Shown here piece by piece: positions 17,312-25,857 of a stretch of 64,000 bases of DNA (the stretch's first letter is position 1; each line of letters starts with the position of its first letter). The stretch is from Avispirillum sp959601495 (GTDB lineage Bacteria; Bacillota; Clostridia; Oscillospirales; CAG-272): the NCBI GenBank assembly GCA_959601495.1, contig CAUGPT010000008.1, positions 1 through 64,000 on the forward strand, read 5' to 3'. Under the pieces are notes generated by a model. That model was given only the letters and a program-made list of their open reading frames with translations. It did no database searches and had not been told where the DNA came from. Both the position numbers and the translations under genes were made by a program.

Positions 17312-18670
17312 GTGCTGAATATCGGAGATATAATGGAAACAATACGGATGATCCAGGACGACAATCTGGATATCCGTACCATAACCATGGGTATATCGCT
17401 GCTTGACTGCTGCGATACGGACATAGACGCGTCATGCCGAAAGGTGTACGACAAGATATGCCGCCTGGCGGGAGATCTTGTGGCGACAGGCGAAGAGATA
17501 GCTTCGCTGTACGGTATACCGATCATAAACAAAAGAGTATCCGTCACCCCCATTGCAATGCTTGTAGCCGCAAGCGGCGGTGACCCTGTCAAATACGCGA
17601 AGACTCTCGACAAAGCGGGCAGGGAAATAGGAGTCAACTTTATAGGTGGCTTTTCCGCACTGGTACATAAGGGCTTTTCCGCAGGAGATATGGAGCTTAT
17701 CCGCGCCATTCCCGAGGCGCTCAGCGAGACGGATCAGGTCTGTGCCTCCGTCAATGTGGGCACGACGAAGGCGGGTATCAACATGGATGCCGTAGGCATC
17801 ATGGGCGAGATGATAGTAAAGGCGGCAAAACTCACCGCCGACCGCAACTGCATAGCCCCCGCAAAGCTTGTGGTGCTGTGCAACGCGCCTGAGGATAACC
17901 CGTTTATGGCGGGCGCTTTCCACGGCACGGGAGAGGCGGACTGCGTTATAAACGTGGGCGTTTCCGGTCCCGGTGTCGTCCGCGCCGCCATTGAGAAAGC
18001 CCCCGACGCCGACCTTAACGAAATTGCTGATATAATCAAAAAGACCGCGTTCAAGATCACGCGTATGGGTCAGCTTGTGGGAACCGTTGCATCCGAAAAG
18101 TTGGGCGTTCCTTTCGGCATAGTCGATCTGTCCCTTGCGCCTACGCCTGCCGTTGGCGACTCCGTTGCCCATATCCTTGAGGAGATGGGACTTGAACGCT
18201 GCGGTATACACGGAACGACCGCGTGCCTTGCGATGCTCAACGACGCCGTCAAAAAAGGCGGCGTAATGGCTTCGTCAAATGTAGGCGGACTTTCCGGCGC
18301 GTTTATCCCCGTTTCCGAGGACGCAGGCATGATAAGGGCTGCGAGAGAGGGAATACTCGGAATTGAAAAGCTCGAGGCTATGACGAGCGTTTGCTCCGTT
18401 GGTCTTGATATGATAGTTGTGCCCGGCGACACCGCGCCCGAGGTCATTTCCGCAATAATTGCGGACGAGGCTGCTATAGGTATGGTAAATACAAAGACCA
18501 CTGCCGTTCGTATAATCCCCGCAATCGGCAAGGGAGTCGGTGAGGAGCTCGAGTTCGGCGGGCTTCTGGGCAGCGGTCCCGTTATGCCGCTGAACGACGC
18601 GGCGTCCCCCGCAAAGTTTATTTCCCGCGGCGGACGTATCCCCGCACCGCTTCAGGCACTGAAAAACTAA
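17312..18670 (+). CDS. PFL family protein (UPF0210)
   Basis: A 452-residue conserved protein of the UPF0210 family, related in fold to the glycyl-radical pyruvate formate-lyase group but without proven activity. The N-terminal pattern LDIRTITMGISLLDC is characteristic. Start GTG 17312 gives the usual family N-terminus and has a GAGGT site at 17298-17302; an ATG lies 21 bp further in. It follows the ACT domain gene and ends at a strong terminator. Confidence 0.9.
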   Translation: MLNIGDIMETIRMIQDDNLDIRTITMGISLLDCCDTDIDASCRKVYDKICRLAGDLVATGEEIASLYGIPIINKRVSVTPIAMLVAASGGDPVKYAKTLDKAGREIGVNFIGGFSALVHKGFSAGDMELIRAIPEALSETDQVCASVNVGTTKAGINMDAVGIMGEMIVKAAKLTADRNCIAPAKLVVLCNAPEDNPFMAGAFHGTGEADCVINVGVSGPGVVRAAIEKAPDADLNEIADIIKKTAFKITRMGQLVGTVASEKLGVPFGIVDLSLAPTPAVGDSVAHILEEMGLERCGIHGTTACLAMLNDAVKKGGVMASSNVGGLSGAFIPVSEDAGMIRAAREGILGIEKLEAMTSVCSVGLDMIVVPGDTAPEVISAIIADEAAIGMVNTKTTAVRIIPAIGKGVGEELEFGGLLGSGPVMPLNDAASPAKFISRGGRIPAPLQALKN

Positions 18671-18705
18671 CAGAAATTTTGGCACATCGCATTCCTTGTG
18701 TCGGC

Positions 18706-18731
18706 GGCTGCCGCCACGCGGCAGCCTTTTT
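18706..18731 (+). terminator. Intrinsic terminator after the PFL gene
   Basis: Nine-bp stem GGCTGCCGC / GCGGCAGCC with a CAC loop, followed by TTTTT. Confidence 0.85.
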
Positions 18732-18837
18732 GATTTCGACCGTTTTTCGGTCTTGCGACATAATATCCTATGTTTTACGTTTATTATAAAAGAAGGTACA
18801 TACGAAAAGGACTAATTGAAACTGAAAGGCAGAAAAC

Positions 18838-19995
18838 ATGAGAATTTCGAAAATTGCAATTTGCGCGCTGCTATTATGCGCATCTCTTCTTGCCGTCGGC
18901 TGCGCCGATAAAGGGAGCGGAGTTTACGTGCAGTCTGTGGCTGATCTTTGCGGCTATGCACAGTCAGGCACGGACGCTTTTTCGGGTGTTGCGGCATCTG
19001 AGAGCGTTTGCGAAGTGTCAAGGGACGCGGACAAAAAGATCGCCGAGACATTCGTTGCCGTAGGTGACAGTGTCGATAAGGGGGACAAGCTTTTCAGCTA
19101 CGACAGCGACGACCTGCAGTTGAAGCTTGATAAGCAAAAGCTTGAGCTTGAGCAGTTAAAAGCCTCCGTTGAAGACTATAAACGGCGGATAGATGAGCTT
19201 GAGGCTGAGAAGAAAGCTGCGGCGGCGGATATGCAGCTTCAGTATACTGTTCAGATTCAGGCGGTAAAGCTTGACCTGAAGGAGGCTCAGATAAACTGCG
19301 CATCAAAGCAGGAAAGCGTTGAAAAGTCCGCCGGGATCCTCGAGGACACAGAGGTCATCTCTCCCGTTTCCGGGCGCGTTACCTGGATTGCGGACAATGA
19401 GAGCTCGGGCACGGTTTATATAAAAATTCAGCAGTCCGACAGCTTTATTATCTCCTGCGTGCTCGGTGAGCTTCAGCGCGGGTCTGTATCCGAGGGAGAC
19501 AGGGTTGCAATACTATCACGCACGGGCAGCACCGCAATATGGTACGGCACTGTGTCAAAGGTGGATTACGGCAATCCGTCCCGGGACAGCCGCTCGGACA
19601 ATGAATATTCCGATACAGCAACAAGATATAAGTTCTTTGTGCAGCCCGACAGCACCGAGGGGCTTATTCTCGGTCAGCACGTGTATGTAACCGCAAATAT
19701 CCCCGAGCGCGAGGGTATCTGCATTTCCGCAGGCTTTGTCTGCGAGGACGAGGACGGCAAATTCGTCTGGGCAGACAACGGCAGCGGACGCCTTGAGCGG
19801 CGCGCGGTGACGGCGGAGGCGGCTGACGGCGACGCTGACAGCGTTGTCATCACCGACGGACTGAGCCTTGACGACTTTATAGCGTATCCTGACAGCGGCT
19901 GCGCAGTCGGTGCTGCGGTAGTCAGATATTCATACAATGCCGCGGCTGATGCCGGGGATGCGGGAGACGGTGACTATGGCGATATTGCAGCTTAA
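18838..19995 (+). CDS. Lipoprotein efflux adaptor (HlyD/RND adaptor type)
   Basis: A 385-residue adaptor. A signal peptide ends with lipobox LAVGC (Cys22), so it is membrane-anchored by lipid on the outer face. A lipoyl-like half (VGDSVDKGDKLFSYDSDDL near 75) is followed by a coiled-coil hairpin (about 95-155), the second lipoyl half (VISPVSGRVTW near 175) and a beta-barrel. It is the first gene of an exporter operon: adaptor, ATPase, second adaptor, permease. The last 20 bp overlap the ATPase gene, so translation is coupled. Confidence 0.87.
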   Translation: MRISKIAICALLLCASLLAVGCADKGSGVYVQSVADLCGYAQSGTDAFSGVAASESVCEVSRDADKKIAETFVAVGDSVDKGDKLFSYDSDDLQLKLDKQKLELEQLKASVEDYKRRIDELEAEKKAAAADMQLQYTVQIQAVKLDLKEAQINCASKQESVEKSAGILEDTEVISPVSGRVTWIADNESSGTVYIKIQQSDSFIISCVLGELQRGSVSEGDRVAILSRTGSTAIWYGTVSKVDYGNPSRDSRSDNEYSDTATRYKFFVQPDSTEGLILGQHVYVTANIPEREGICISAGFVCEDEDGKFVWADNGSGRLERRAVTAEAADGDADSVVITDGLSLDDFIAYPDSGCAVGAAVVRYSYNAAADAGDAGDGDYGDIAA

Positions 19996-20683
19996 AGGTA
20001 TATGCAAGGACTATTTCAGAGCGCGGCAGCCTGTGCGCGTGCTCGAAGGAATAGACCTTACGGTAGACGAGGGCGAGTATGTTGCCGTTATGGGTCCCTC
20101 CGGCTCCGGCAAGACAACGCTTATGAACATAATCGGCTGTCTTGACACGCCGAACGGCGGAGAATATCTTCTCTGCGGAAAAGATCTTGCAAATCTTTCC
20201 GACGACGCCCTTGCGGATATACGCGGAAAATATATTGGTTTCGTATTTCAGAATTTTTACCTTTTGCCGCGCCTTTCCGCGCTTGACAACGTTGCGCTGC
20301 CGCTTCTGTATGCGGGTGTTTCGCTGAAAGAACGCAGGAGGCGCGCTGCGGCGGCGCTTGAATCCGTGGGGCTTTCTGACAGAGCCGCGTTTCTGCCGAA
20401 CCAGCTTTCCGGCGGTCAGTGCCAGAGAGTCGCCATTGCGCGCGCCGTTTGCGCCGATCCCAAGCTGCTCTTGGCTGACGAGCCGACGGGAGCACTTGAC
20501 ACGGCGTCAGGTGAGCAGATAATGGAGATATTCAAAGAACTGAATAAAAAGGGGATCACCATTGTCATGATAACGCACGAGCCCGGGATCGCGGCACGTG
20601 CCGACCGTATCTGCCATATGCGCGACGGCAGACTCATTGACGACAGCAGCACCCTGCGGGAGAATAACTCAGATGAAGAATAA
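19976..20683 (+). CDS. ABC transporter ATPase (MacB/LolD type)
   Basis: A 235-residue ATPase. Walker A GPSGSGKTT lies near residue 41, the Q loop is in VFQNFYLLPRL near 88, the signature is LSGGQCQR near 143, and Walker B plus catalytic Glu is LLADEPTGALD near 163. The switch His is in MITHEP near 199. The MacB-family NVALPLLYAG segment is present. Start ATG 19976 lies inside the preceding gene with a GGGAG site; it overlaps the following adaptor by 11 bp. It powers the FtsX-type permease encoded at 22269. Confidence 0.93.
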   Translation: MAILQLKGICKDYFRARQPVRVLEGIDLTVDEGEYVAVMGPSGSGKTTLMNIIGCLDTPNGGEYLLCGKDLANLSDDALADIRGKYIGFVFQNFYLLPRLSALDNVALPLLYAGVSLKERRRRAAAALESVGLSDRAAFLPNQLSGGQCQRVAIARAVCADPKLLLADEPTGALDTASGEQIMEIFKELNKKGITIVMITHEPGIAARADRICHMRDGRLIDDSSTLRENNSDEE

Positions 20684-22259
20684 AGGAAAAGTCAAAAAAA
20701 CCATAATAATATCCGCTTCTGTTGCAGTTGCGGCGGCGCTGTGCGCAGGCAGTCTTATATTTCTTGCGCCGAGGCTGTCAAAGCCCGTGCCGGTTTATGA
20801 TTTCAGCGACATAAGCGCGGATTATTATGACGAAACACTGAATTTCGACGGTACTGTGTCGGCAGGCAGCGTGCAGTCTGTCTATCTCGGTAATACTAAA
20901 AAAGTAAAAGCAATATGTGTCAGCGAGGGGGATACCGTGAAAGCGGGCGACACTCTTATGACCTTTGACACAACGCTTTCCCAAATAGCCGTCGAAAGAG
21001 CACGGCTGAATGTTGAAAAGCTGCGGCTGAAGGTTAAAGAGGCAGAAAAAAGCCTTGCCGAAATTTCGAAGCTTACGCCGTTTGTACCTGCACCCGCTCC
21101 GGAAAAAAATGTGCATATCCTTAAGGACGAATACGAAATTATTGTGCCCGACGGCGCCGACGGCGCAGGAGAGGACTCGCCGCTTATATGCCTGCTGTCG
21201 GAGAGCGCAGAGGCAGATAATACGGTATTTGAGGCTCTGCGTGAAAAATGCGCTGAGGCGTGCGGCGAGGCTCCCGAAAATATTAACGAATGCAGTGTTG
21301 TTTTCACATCCCGCGCGGGGGATACGAGCGACGGCGAACGCACCGTCTGGCAGGGGGTTCGCATTATGTACGGAGAAGAAATCTCCTTTGCCTTCTTCAA
21401 CGCCTCCGGTATATCAGATCCGTTTGACGGCGGCAACTCCGATGATACCGATGACGGCAGCGACGGGAAAGCAGGGCACACCGCCGAGGAAATAAAGAAG
21501 ATGAAAGCCGAAGCGGCGCAGCAGCTGAAAAATGCAAAAAAAGACGCCGAGATGGCTGCGGCAGAGTATAAGATCATGATAGCGGAAACAGAAAGCGACA
21601 GGGTCACGGCGGAGCTTGACGGGACTGTAACATCCGTGCTCGATCCGGAAACAGCCGCAGGCTCTGACTCGCCGATAATAAAGGTCTCCGGCTCGGGCGG
21701 CTGTTACATCACCTGTAAGATTGACGAATGGAGCCGCGAAAAGCTCTCTGTCGGCACAGAGGTTACCGTATCAAGCTGGACGACGGACACGGCGGCAAGC
21801 GGTACGGTGCAAAGCATCGGAGACACTCCCGTTGAAGCTTCAAACGGCAGCGGCGGAAAAATTTACGGTGACGTGTATTCTTATGGCTATTCGAACGAAT
21901 CAAATATTACGTATTATCCGTTTACGGTGCTTGTTGAGGATACAAAGCTTCTCAGCGCAGGCGAGTACGTAAGCGTTGAATACCGACCCGGGGCGGACGG
22001 CGGCAGCAGTCTGTATATAATGAACATGTTTATAAGAAAAGATACAGGCGGAGTAACATATGTGTATGCAGAGACAGACGGCGGCACTCTTGAAAAAAGG
22101 CACATAAAAGTCGGAAAAACCGTCCGGGAAGAATATACAGAGGTGATAAGCGGTCTCAACGGAGACGAAAAGCTTGCTTTTCCGTACGGGAGCAGCGTGA
22201 GAGAGGGCGCACACACAAAGGACGGAGACCCCTCCGAGCTGTATGACTACGATTATTGA
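20673..22259 (+). CDS. Second efflux adaptor with a large insert
   Basis: A 528-residue HlyD-like adaptor with one N-terminal membrane helix (about 8-30). The first lipoyl half (VSEGDTVKAGDTLMTFDT near 84) and first coiled-coil arm (about 100-135) are followed by an unusual insert of about 140 residues (about 145-285), rich in acidic and small residues and ending in a Gly/Ser/Asp run. The second coiled-coil arm and lipoyl half (AELDGTVTSVLD near 315) and beta-barrel then follow. ATG 20673 lies inside the ATPase end. Two different adaptors in one exporter operon is notable. Confidence 0.85.
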   Translation: MKNKGKVKKTIIISASVAVAAALCAGSLIFLAPRLSKPVPVYDFSDISADYYDETLNFDGTVSAGSVQSVYLGNTKKVKAICVSEGDTVKAGDTLMTFDTTLSQIAVERARLNVEKLRLKVKEAEKSLAEISKLTPFVPAPAPEKNVHILKDEYEIIVPDGADGAGEDSPLICLLSESAEADNTVFEALREKCAEACGEAPENINECSVVFTSRAGDTSDGERTVWQGVRIMYGEEISFAFFNASGISDPFDGGNSDDTDDGSDGKAGHTAEEIKKMKAEAAQQLKNAKKDAEMAAAEYKIMIAETESDRVTAELDGTVTSVLDPETAAGSDSPIIKVSGSGGCYITCKIDEWSREKLSVGTEVTVSSWTTDTAASGTVQSIGDTPVEASNGSGGKIYGDVYSYGYSNESNITYYPFTVLVEDTKLLSAGEYVSVEYRPGADGGSSLYIMNMFIRKDTGGVTYVYAETDGGTLEKRHIKVGKTVREEYTEVISGLNGDEKLAFPYGSSVREGAHTKDGDPSELYDYDY

Positions 22260-22268
22260 GGTGGCGCG

Positions 22269-23522
22269 ATGAGAGAAAATATAAGACTTGCCTTTCAAGG
22301 TATATGGGGGCATAAGCTGAGGTCGTTTCTGACAATGCTCGGCATTATCATCGGTATTGCCGCAATTATTGCAATTGTCTCCACAATAAAGGGTACAAAC
22401 GAACAAATAAAAGAAAACCTTATAGGCTCGGGCAATAATGTTGTAACCGTAGAGCTGAACCGAGACGGTTATCGGTACGATATGACTTACGAAAGCGTTC
22501 CGGACGGGATACGCCTCCCCGATACCGCCGCCCTTGAAGCACTTATGTCAATAAAAGGCGTTGAAATGGTTTCTGCATATAACGAAAGAAACAACGGTGA
22601 CGGAGTGTATTTCGGCAGTACACAGTTCAACGGTAAGGTCGTCGGTGCGGACAGAGACTGTTTTTCGGTATATGGCTATGCGGTGAAGTCCGGCAGAGGC
22701 TTTACAAAGAACGATTATGACAGACGAGCCAAGGTGCTTTTGGTTGACGAAACTGCGGCAGGCAGACTGTTTGCGGGCGTTGACCCGGTAGGGCAGCATA
22801 TGGAGCTTTCCGGCGAGAGCTTTACGGTTGTCGGCGTAGTTGCGCCCGAAAAGGATTTTACACCGACCATATCAAGTATATCCGACTATTATATGTATAC
22901 CGACCGCTCCTCCGGCACAATATATATGCCCGGAACCTCTTGGGCGACTGTGTACGCTTTTAACGAGCCGCAGAATATTGCACTGAAGGTGACGAATACC
23001 GACGTTATGGCGTCGGTCGGAAAATCGGCTGCGGACGTGCTGACGGGCGTGCTTGTGAAGGACGATAAGTCGGGTTTTGACTACCGCAGCGAAAATCTTC
23101 TGGAGCAGGCGGAAAAGCTGCAGAGCATGAGCCGCTCCGCCAACATGCAGCTTGTATGGATAGCGGGCATCTCTCTTGTCGTGGGCGGCATCGGGGTTAT
23201 GAACATCATGCTGGTATCCGTTACGGAGCGTACAGCCGAAATAGGTCTGAAAAAAGCTATCGGTGCGAAAAAGCGCCGTATCCGCATGCAATTTCTGACA
23301 GAGGCAGCCGTGCTGACGGCTCTCGGCGGTATTATAGGCGTTATATGCGGCGTGGGGCTTGCAAAGCTTGTTTCGGTCATAATGGGTATTCCCGTCGCGG
23401 TAAGTATCCCCGCTTCTCTTGCGGCGGTTGTATTTTCCGCCGTTATCGGCATAGTGTTCGGACTGCTGCCGGCGGCAAAGGCGGCAAATCTCAGCCCCAT
23501 AGAGGCGCTGCGCCGCGACTGA
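22269..23522 (+). CDS. MacB-like ABC permease (FtsX fold)
   Basis: A 417-residue permease. Helix 1 (about 18-40, in LRSFLTMLGIIIGIAAIIAI) precedes a long extracytoplasmic MacB periplasmic-core-type domain (about 45-265), followed by three helices near 295, 340 and 380. The cytoplasmic loop TAEIGLKKAIGAKKRRI and the ending LSPIEALRRD are standard for the family. With the two adaptors and the ATPase it forms a YknXYZ/MacAB-like exporter of peptides, drugs or lipids; cargo unknown. Ribosome site GAGGTGG precedes ATG 22269. Confidence 0.92.
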   Translation: MRENIRLAFQGIWGHKLRSFLTMLGIIIGIAAIIAIVSTIKGTNEQIKENLIGSGNNVVTVELNRDGYRYDMTYESVPDGIRLPDTAALEALMSIKGVEMVSAYNERNNGDGVYFGSTQFNGKVVGADRDCFSVYGYAVKSGRGFTKNDYDRRAKVLLVDETAAGRLFAGVDPVGQHMELSGESFTVVGVVAPEKDFTPTISSISDYYMYTDRSSGTIYMPGTSWATVYAFNEPQNIALKVTNTDVMASVGKSAADVLTGVLVKDDKSGFDYRSENLLEQAEKLQSMSRSANMQLVWIAGISLVVGGIGVMNIMLVSVTERTAEIGLKKAIGAKKRRIRMQFLTEAAVLTALGGIIGVICGVGLAKLVSVIMGIPVAVSIPASLAAVVFSAVIGIVFGLLPAAKAANLSPIEALRRD

Positions 23523-23655
23523 CGCTGTCGGCGGGCAACGCAGAATGTCAGGCGGCTCAAAAAGCGGCAGCGACTGCACAATATAAGTTGATCTGTGCGC
23601 AATCGGCGTACAGACAGAGACAACACCGAATCGGGCGAGATCCTTCAGTCCGAAT

Positions 23656-23694
23656 AAAAAGGCAGACCGCGGAAAACACGGTCTGCCTTTTTTT
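23656..23694 (+). terminator. Intrinsic terminator of the exporter operon
   Basis: Stem AAAAAGGCAGACCG / CGGTCTGCCTTTTTT with a short loop, about 135 bp after the permease stop. The gap between the stop and the hairpin shows no gene. Confidence 0.85.
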
Positions 23695-23769
23695 GGCTCC
23701 GGTCTGATGAAAACATCTTTGTAATGCCGCGTAAACCAAAATGCTTTAGAGATAAATATTATAAATTCC

Positions 23770-23798
23770 TTGACAAAGGTCATAAGCAATGATATACT
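23770..23798 (+). promoter_or_regulatory. Strong SigA-type promoter ahead of a structured leader
   Basis: Consensus TTGACA, 17-bp spacer, TATACT. Transcription would begin near 23805, about 240 nt before the first start codon (24043). Confidence 0.65.
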
Positions 23799-23804
23799 GA
23801 AATG

Positions 23805-24021
23805 CACATTTCGGGCGCATGCTGGCAAACGTCGGTCGCGGGTCCTTATATTACCGATGCGGTTTTTGCAAAATAACTGGTCGCGCGGGCAGCAATTGAG
23901 AGCGCACCGTGAAAGGACGCTGCCGCGGGTCGTAATGCGCGAAAAATCAAATACGAAATCGAGCCGGACGCAAAGACGCAGAGCCAAACCTTAAAATACA
24001 GGTTGACTTGGCGTCTTTTTT
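23805..24021 (+). promoter_or_regulatory. Leader RNA ending in a terminator, possible riboswitch
   Basis: The promoter at 23770-23798 starts a leader of about 215 nt that ends in a hairpin (arms about 23975-23991 and 24000-24015) followed by six T residues at 24016-24021, just before the first ORF at 24043. The leader is GC-rich with several self-complementary blocks such as GGGCAGC (23895 region) with GCTGCC. It contains GGACGCAAAG at about 23966-23975, a string that is also a hallmark of class-I cyclic-di-GMP riboswitches, but the rest of that consensus is poorly matched. A promoter, a leader and a terminator before the ORF fit a transcription attenuator. Confidence 0.45.
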
Positions 24022-24042
24022 GTATGCGGAGAATAGGGGGAA

Positions 24043-24210
24043 ATGGTGAACAGGGCAGTAGGTCTGCTTGCGGCGGCGGGGGCTCTTATGCTGCTTGCGG
24101 GGGTGATATTTGCCGCCGTAGGGCAATGGATATGCACCGCAATGCTTTGGGCGGGAGCCGCGGGCAGCATAGCGGCGGCGCTTGGCTTCAGAAACAAACA
24201 GTCCATATGA
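24043..24210 (+). CDS. Small two-helix membrane protein
   Basis: A 55-residue protein that is almost wholly hydrophobic: helix 1 about residues 5-26 and helix 2 about 30-48, with a short polar tail RNKQSI. The start is ATG 24043 or the adjoining GTG 24046, behind an AGGGGG site. Its stop overlaps the next start in the arrangement ATGA. No family is recognised; it resembles small membrane proteins of the DUF-type found in Clostridia. Confidence 0.6.
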   Translation: MVNRAVGLLAAAGALMLLAGVIFAAVGQWICTAMLWAGAAGSIAAALGFRNKQSI

Positions 24211-24419
24211 GCAAATACGACGTGCTTTGGAAGTATATCGGCGAATGCGGCGAGCCGCGGATCACGCTGACGTTTGAGAAGATCGCGGAAATTTCGGGGG
24301 CGCCGCTTGACCATTCCTTTTTGAAGTATAAAAAGGAGTTGAGTAAATACGGCGCTAAAGTCGGAAAAATATCCGTTAAGGCACAGACTGTGGTATTTAT
24401 AAAGGAGAAAGAGGTTTGA
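24207..24419 (+). CDS. Small protein resembling the DUF7662 type
   Basis: A 70-residue soluble protein starting MSKYDVLWKYIGECG and containing LTFEKIAEISGAPLDHSFL and KVGKISVKAQTVVF. This pattern (YD-LW-Y opening, a short winged-helix-like helix pair, then a strand pair) resembles a widespread small family of unknown function. It overlaps the preceding gene by 4 bp and is followed after 2 bp by a GNAT-YoaP gene, so the three are one transcript. DNA binding is possible but not shown. Confidence 0.7.
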   Translation: MSKYDVLWKYIGECGEPRITLTFEKIAEISGAPLDHSFLKYKKELSKYGAKVGKISVKAQTVVFIKEKEV

Positions 24420-24421
24420 TT

Positions 24422-25177
24422 ATGAACTACATAAGGATCACAAAAGAGAATATCGAAAAAGAGCATATCTGCTGCGCCATGTCAGGCAAGCAGAGCGCTG
24501 CGAAAAAAGAATGGATGACAGAGCGCTTTGATGAGGGGCTGGTCTTCTACCGCAGCGAAGAACGGGGCAAATGCTTTATTGAGTACATTCCCGCCGAAAA
24601 CGCATGGGTGCCTATTGAAGCGGACGGTTACATTTATATCAACTGCCTGTGGGTCTCGGGCGCCATGAAAGGGCACGGATATTCAAAGGATCTGCTGGCG
24701 GAGTGCATACGGGATGCCCGCGCGCAGGGAAGAAAAGGACTTTGCATTCTGTCCGCCGAGGGGCGAAAGCGGGAATTCCTTGCAGATCCGAAATTCCTTG
24801 CGTACCAGGGCTTCTCCGTTTCTGACGTGTCGGACTGCGGAATAAATCTTATGTATCTGCCGCTCAAGGCTGCAGCGCAGCCGCCGCGATTCAAGGAATG
24901 CGCAAAGCATCCTGCGATAAAAGACGGCGATAAGGACGGTTTTGTACTCTACTACACCGACCAGTGCCCGTATACATACTATTGGGTGCCGAGAGTGCAG
25001 GAGACCGTGAGAGAGCACAACATTCCCTTTAAGGTAATTCACATTACCGATAAGGAAACTGCCCGCAGCGTGCCCGCGCCGGTGACGACATACGCGCTGT
25101 TCCGTGACGGTAAATTTCTGACGCAGGCTATCCAGACGGACAAAAAGTTTCTGGCATTGGCGGGGCTGCGGGATTGA
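24422..25177 (+). CDS. GNAT family N-acetyltransferase with YoaP domain
   Basis: A 251-residue protein. Residues about 1-150 form a GNAT fold; the CoA-binding turn is in SGAMKGHGYSKDLLAECI near residue 77. The C-terminal part (about 170-245), with DQCPYTYYWVPRVQE and ITDKETARSVPAPVTTYALF, matches the YoaP-type thioredoxin-like domain seen in Bacillus and Clostridia. Acetylated substrate is unknown. I prefer ATG 24422, with GAGGT six bases upstream, over TTG 24416. The same frame reopens just after its TGA stop (see 25178-25408). Confidence 0.87.
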   Translation: MNYIRITKENIEKEHICCAMSGKQSAAKKEWMTERFDEGLVFYRSEERGKCFIEYIPAENAWVPIEADGYIYINCLWVSGAMKGHGYSKDLLAECIRDARAQGRKGLCILSAEGRKREFLADPKFLAYQGFSVSDVSDCGINLMYLPLKAAAQPPRFKECAKHPAIKDGDKDGFVLYYTDQCPYTYYWVPRVQETVREHNIPFKVIHITDKETARSVPAPVTTYALFRDGKFLTQAIQTDKKFLALAGLRD

Positions 25178-25408
25178 ATCGGACGATCGGCAGTGCTGCT
25201 GAGGGAGTGGATCATCGTCGGGCTTGTTAAAGCGGAACTCGGCAGCAACTCGGAGACGGTGGTTGACATTTTGCGACGCGACGGAGAGCCGTTTATCATT
25301 GCTTATATTGTTATGAATGAGTCTGCGGCCGACGATGCAAAGCTTGCCGAAAGCGGGGGCTGCGTTGATGATACGGTGAACACCGTCCGCGCCGCGCAGC
25401 AGAACTGA
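25178..25408 (+). pseudogene. Possible gene fragment resembling the end of an adenylation domain
   Basis: This open stretch continues in the same frame as the preceding GNAT gene after a TGA, and could start at GTG 25193 with a GAGGGAG-like site that lies inside it. The peptide has VKAELGSNSETVVDIL followed by GEPFIIAYIVMNE, which recalls the VELGEIE...VAYVV pattern near the end of adenylation domains of NRPS or acyl-CoA synthetases. The core lysine loop and other motifs are missing, so it would be a remnant at best. It may equally be a chance ORF. Confidence 0.25.
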
Positions 25409-25509
25409 TTTCGGCGCGTTTCGGTACCTACGGCGGCTGCGGGCGTACTATATGATGATATTGCGACAAATTGCCCTTTTGTTTACTTTTAATATTTATG
25501 GCGTATCCG

Positions 25510-25550
25510 GCTCAGGCGCAGTGAGTTTTCATGGCTGCCTGAGCTTTTTT
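25510..25550 (+). terminator. Intrinsic terminator
   Basis: Stem GCTCAGGC / GCCTGAGC (25510-25517 and 25537-25544) with a 19-nt loop that can pair partly, followed by TTTTTT. It probably closes the 24043-25177 transcript. 25551-25744 shows nothing recognisable. Confidence 0.7.
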
Positions 25551-25744
25551 GTATTGAAACCGACCGTCCGCATGATCCGCAGTACTTTGAAGCTGCGGCG
25601 GGTTACCGCACTTTGAATCATGCTGCTTGTGTTCTGTTGCGCCGCGTTGTACAATTTTTAGTTTAAGATCAGATGAAAAAGTTTCATAAGGGGTAAATAG
25701 TTTTTATTGCTAAGAGAGTAATGTTATGTTAAAATTCAATTGGG

Positions 25745-25797
25745 AAGGAGCAATTGCCGTAATTTCCGCGTGCGGCGGCAGAGAATAGGCTCCTTTT
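25745..25797 (+). terminator. Terminator-like hairpin in the leader of the AraC gene
   Basis: Outer arms AAGGAGC (25745-25751) and GCTCCTT (25789-25795) enclose an inner stem TGCCG / CGGCA and are followed by TTTT. It lies about 60 bp before the AraC-type start and could act as an attenuator or as a plain terminator. Confidence 0.4.
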
Positions 25798-25857
25798 GTA
25801 AAACATGGCGGTATTACGCCGATGCACGGTAAATCAGAACTTAAAGAAGTGAGACAA

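Noticed and set aside
23805..24021. Firm call of a class-I cyclic-di-GMP riboswitch
   Set aside because: Only the GGACGCAAAG word and a following hairpin resemble it; the conserved 5' stem and tetraloop are not present.
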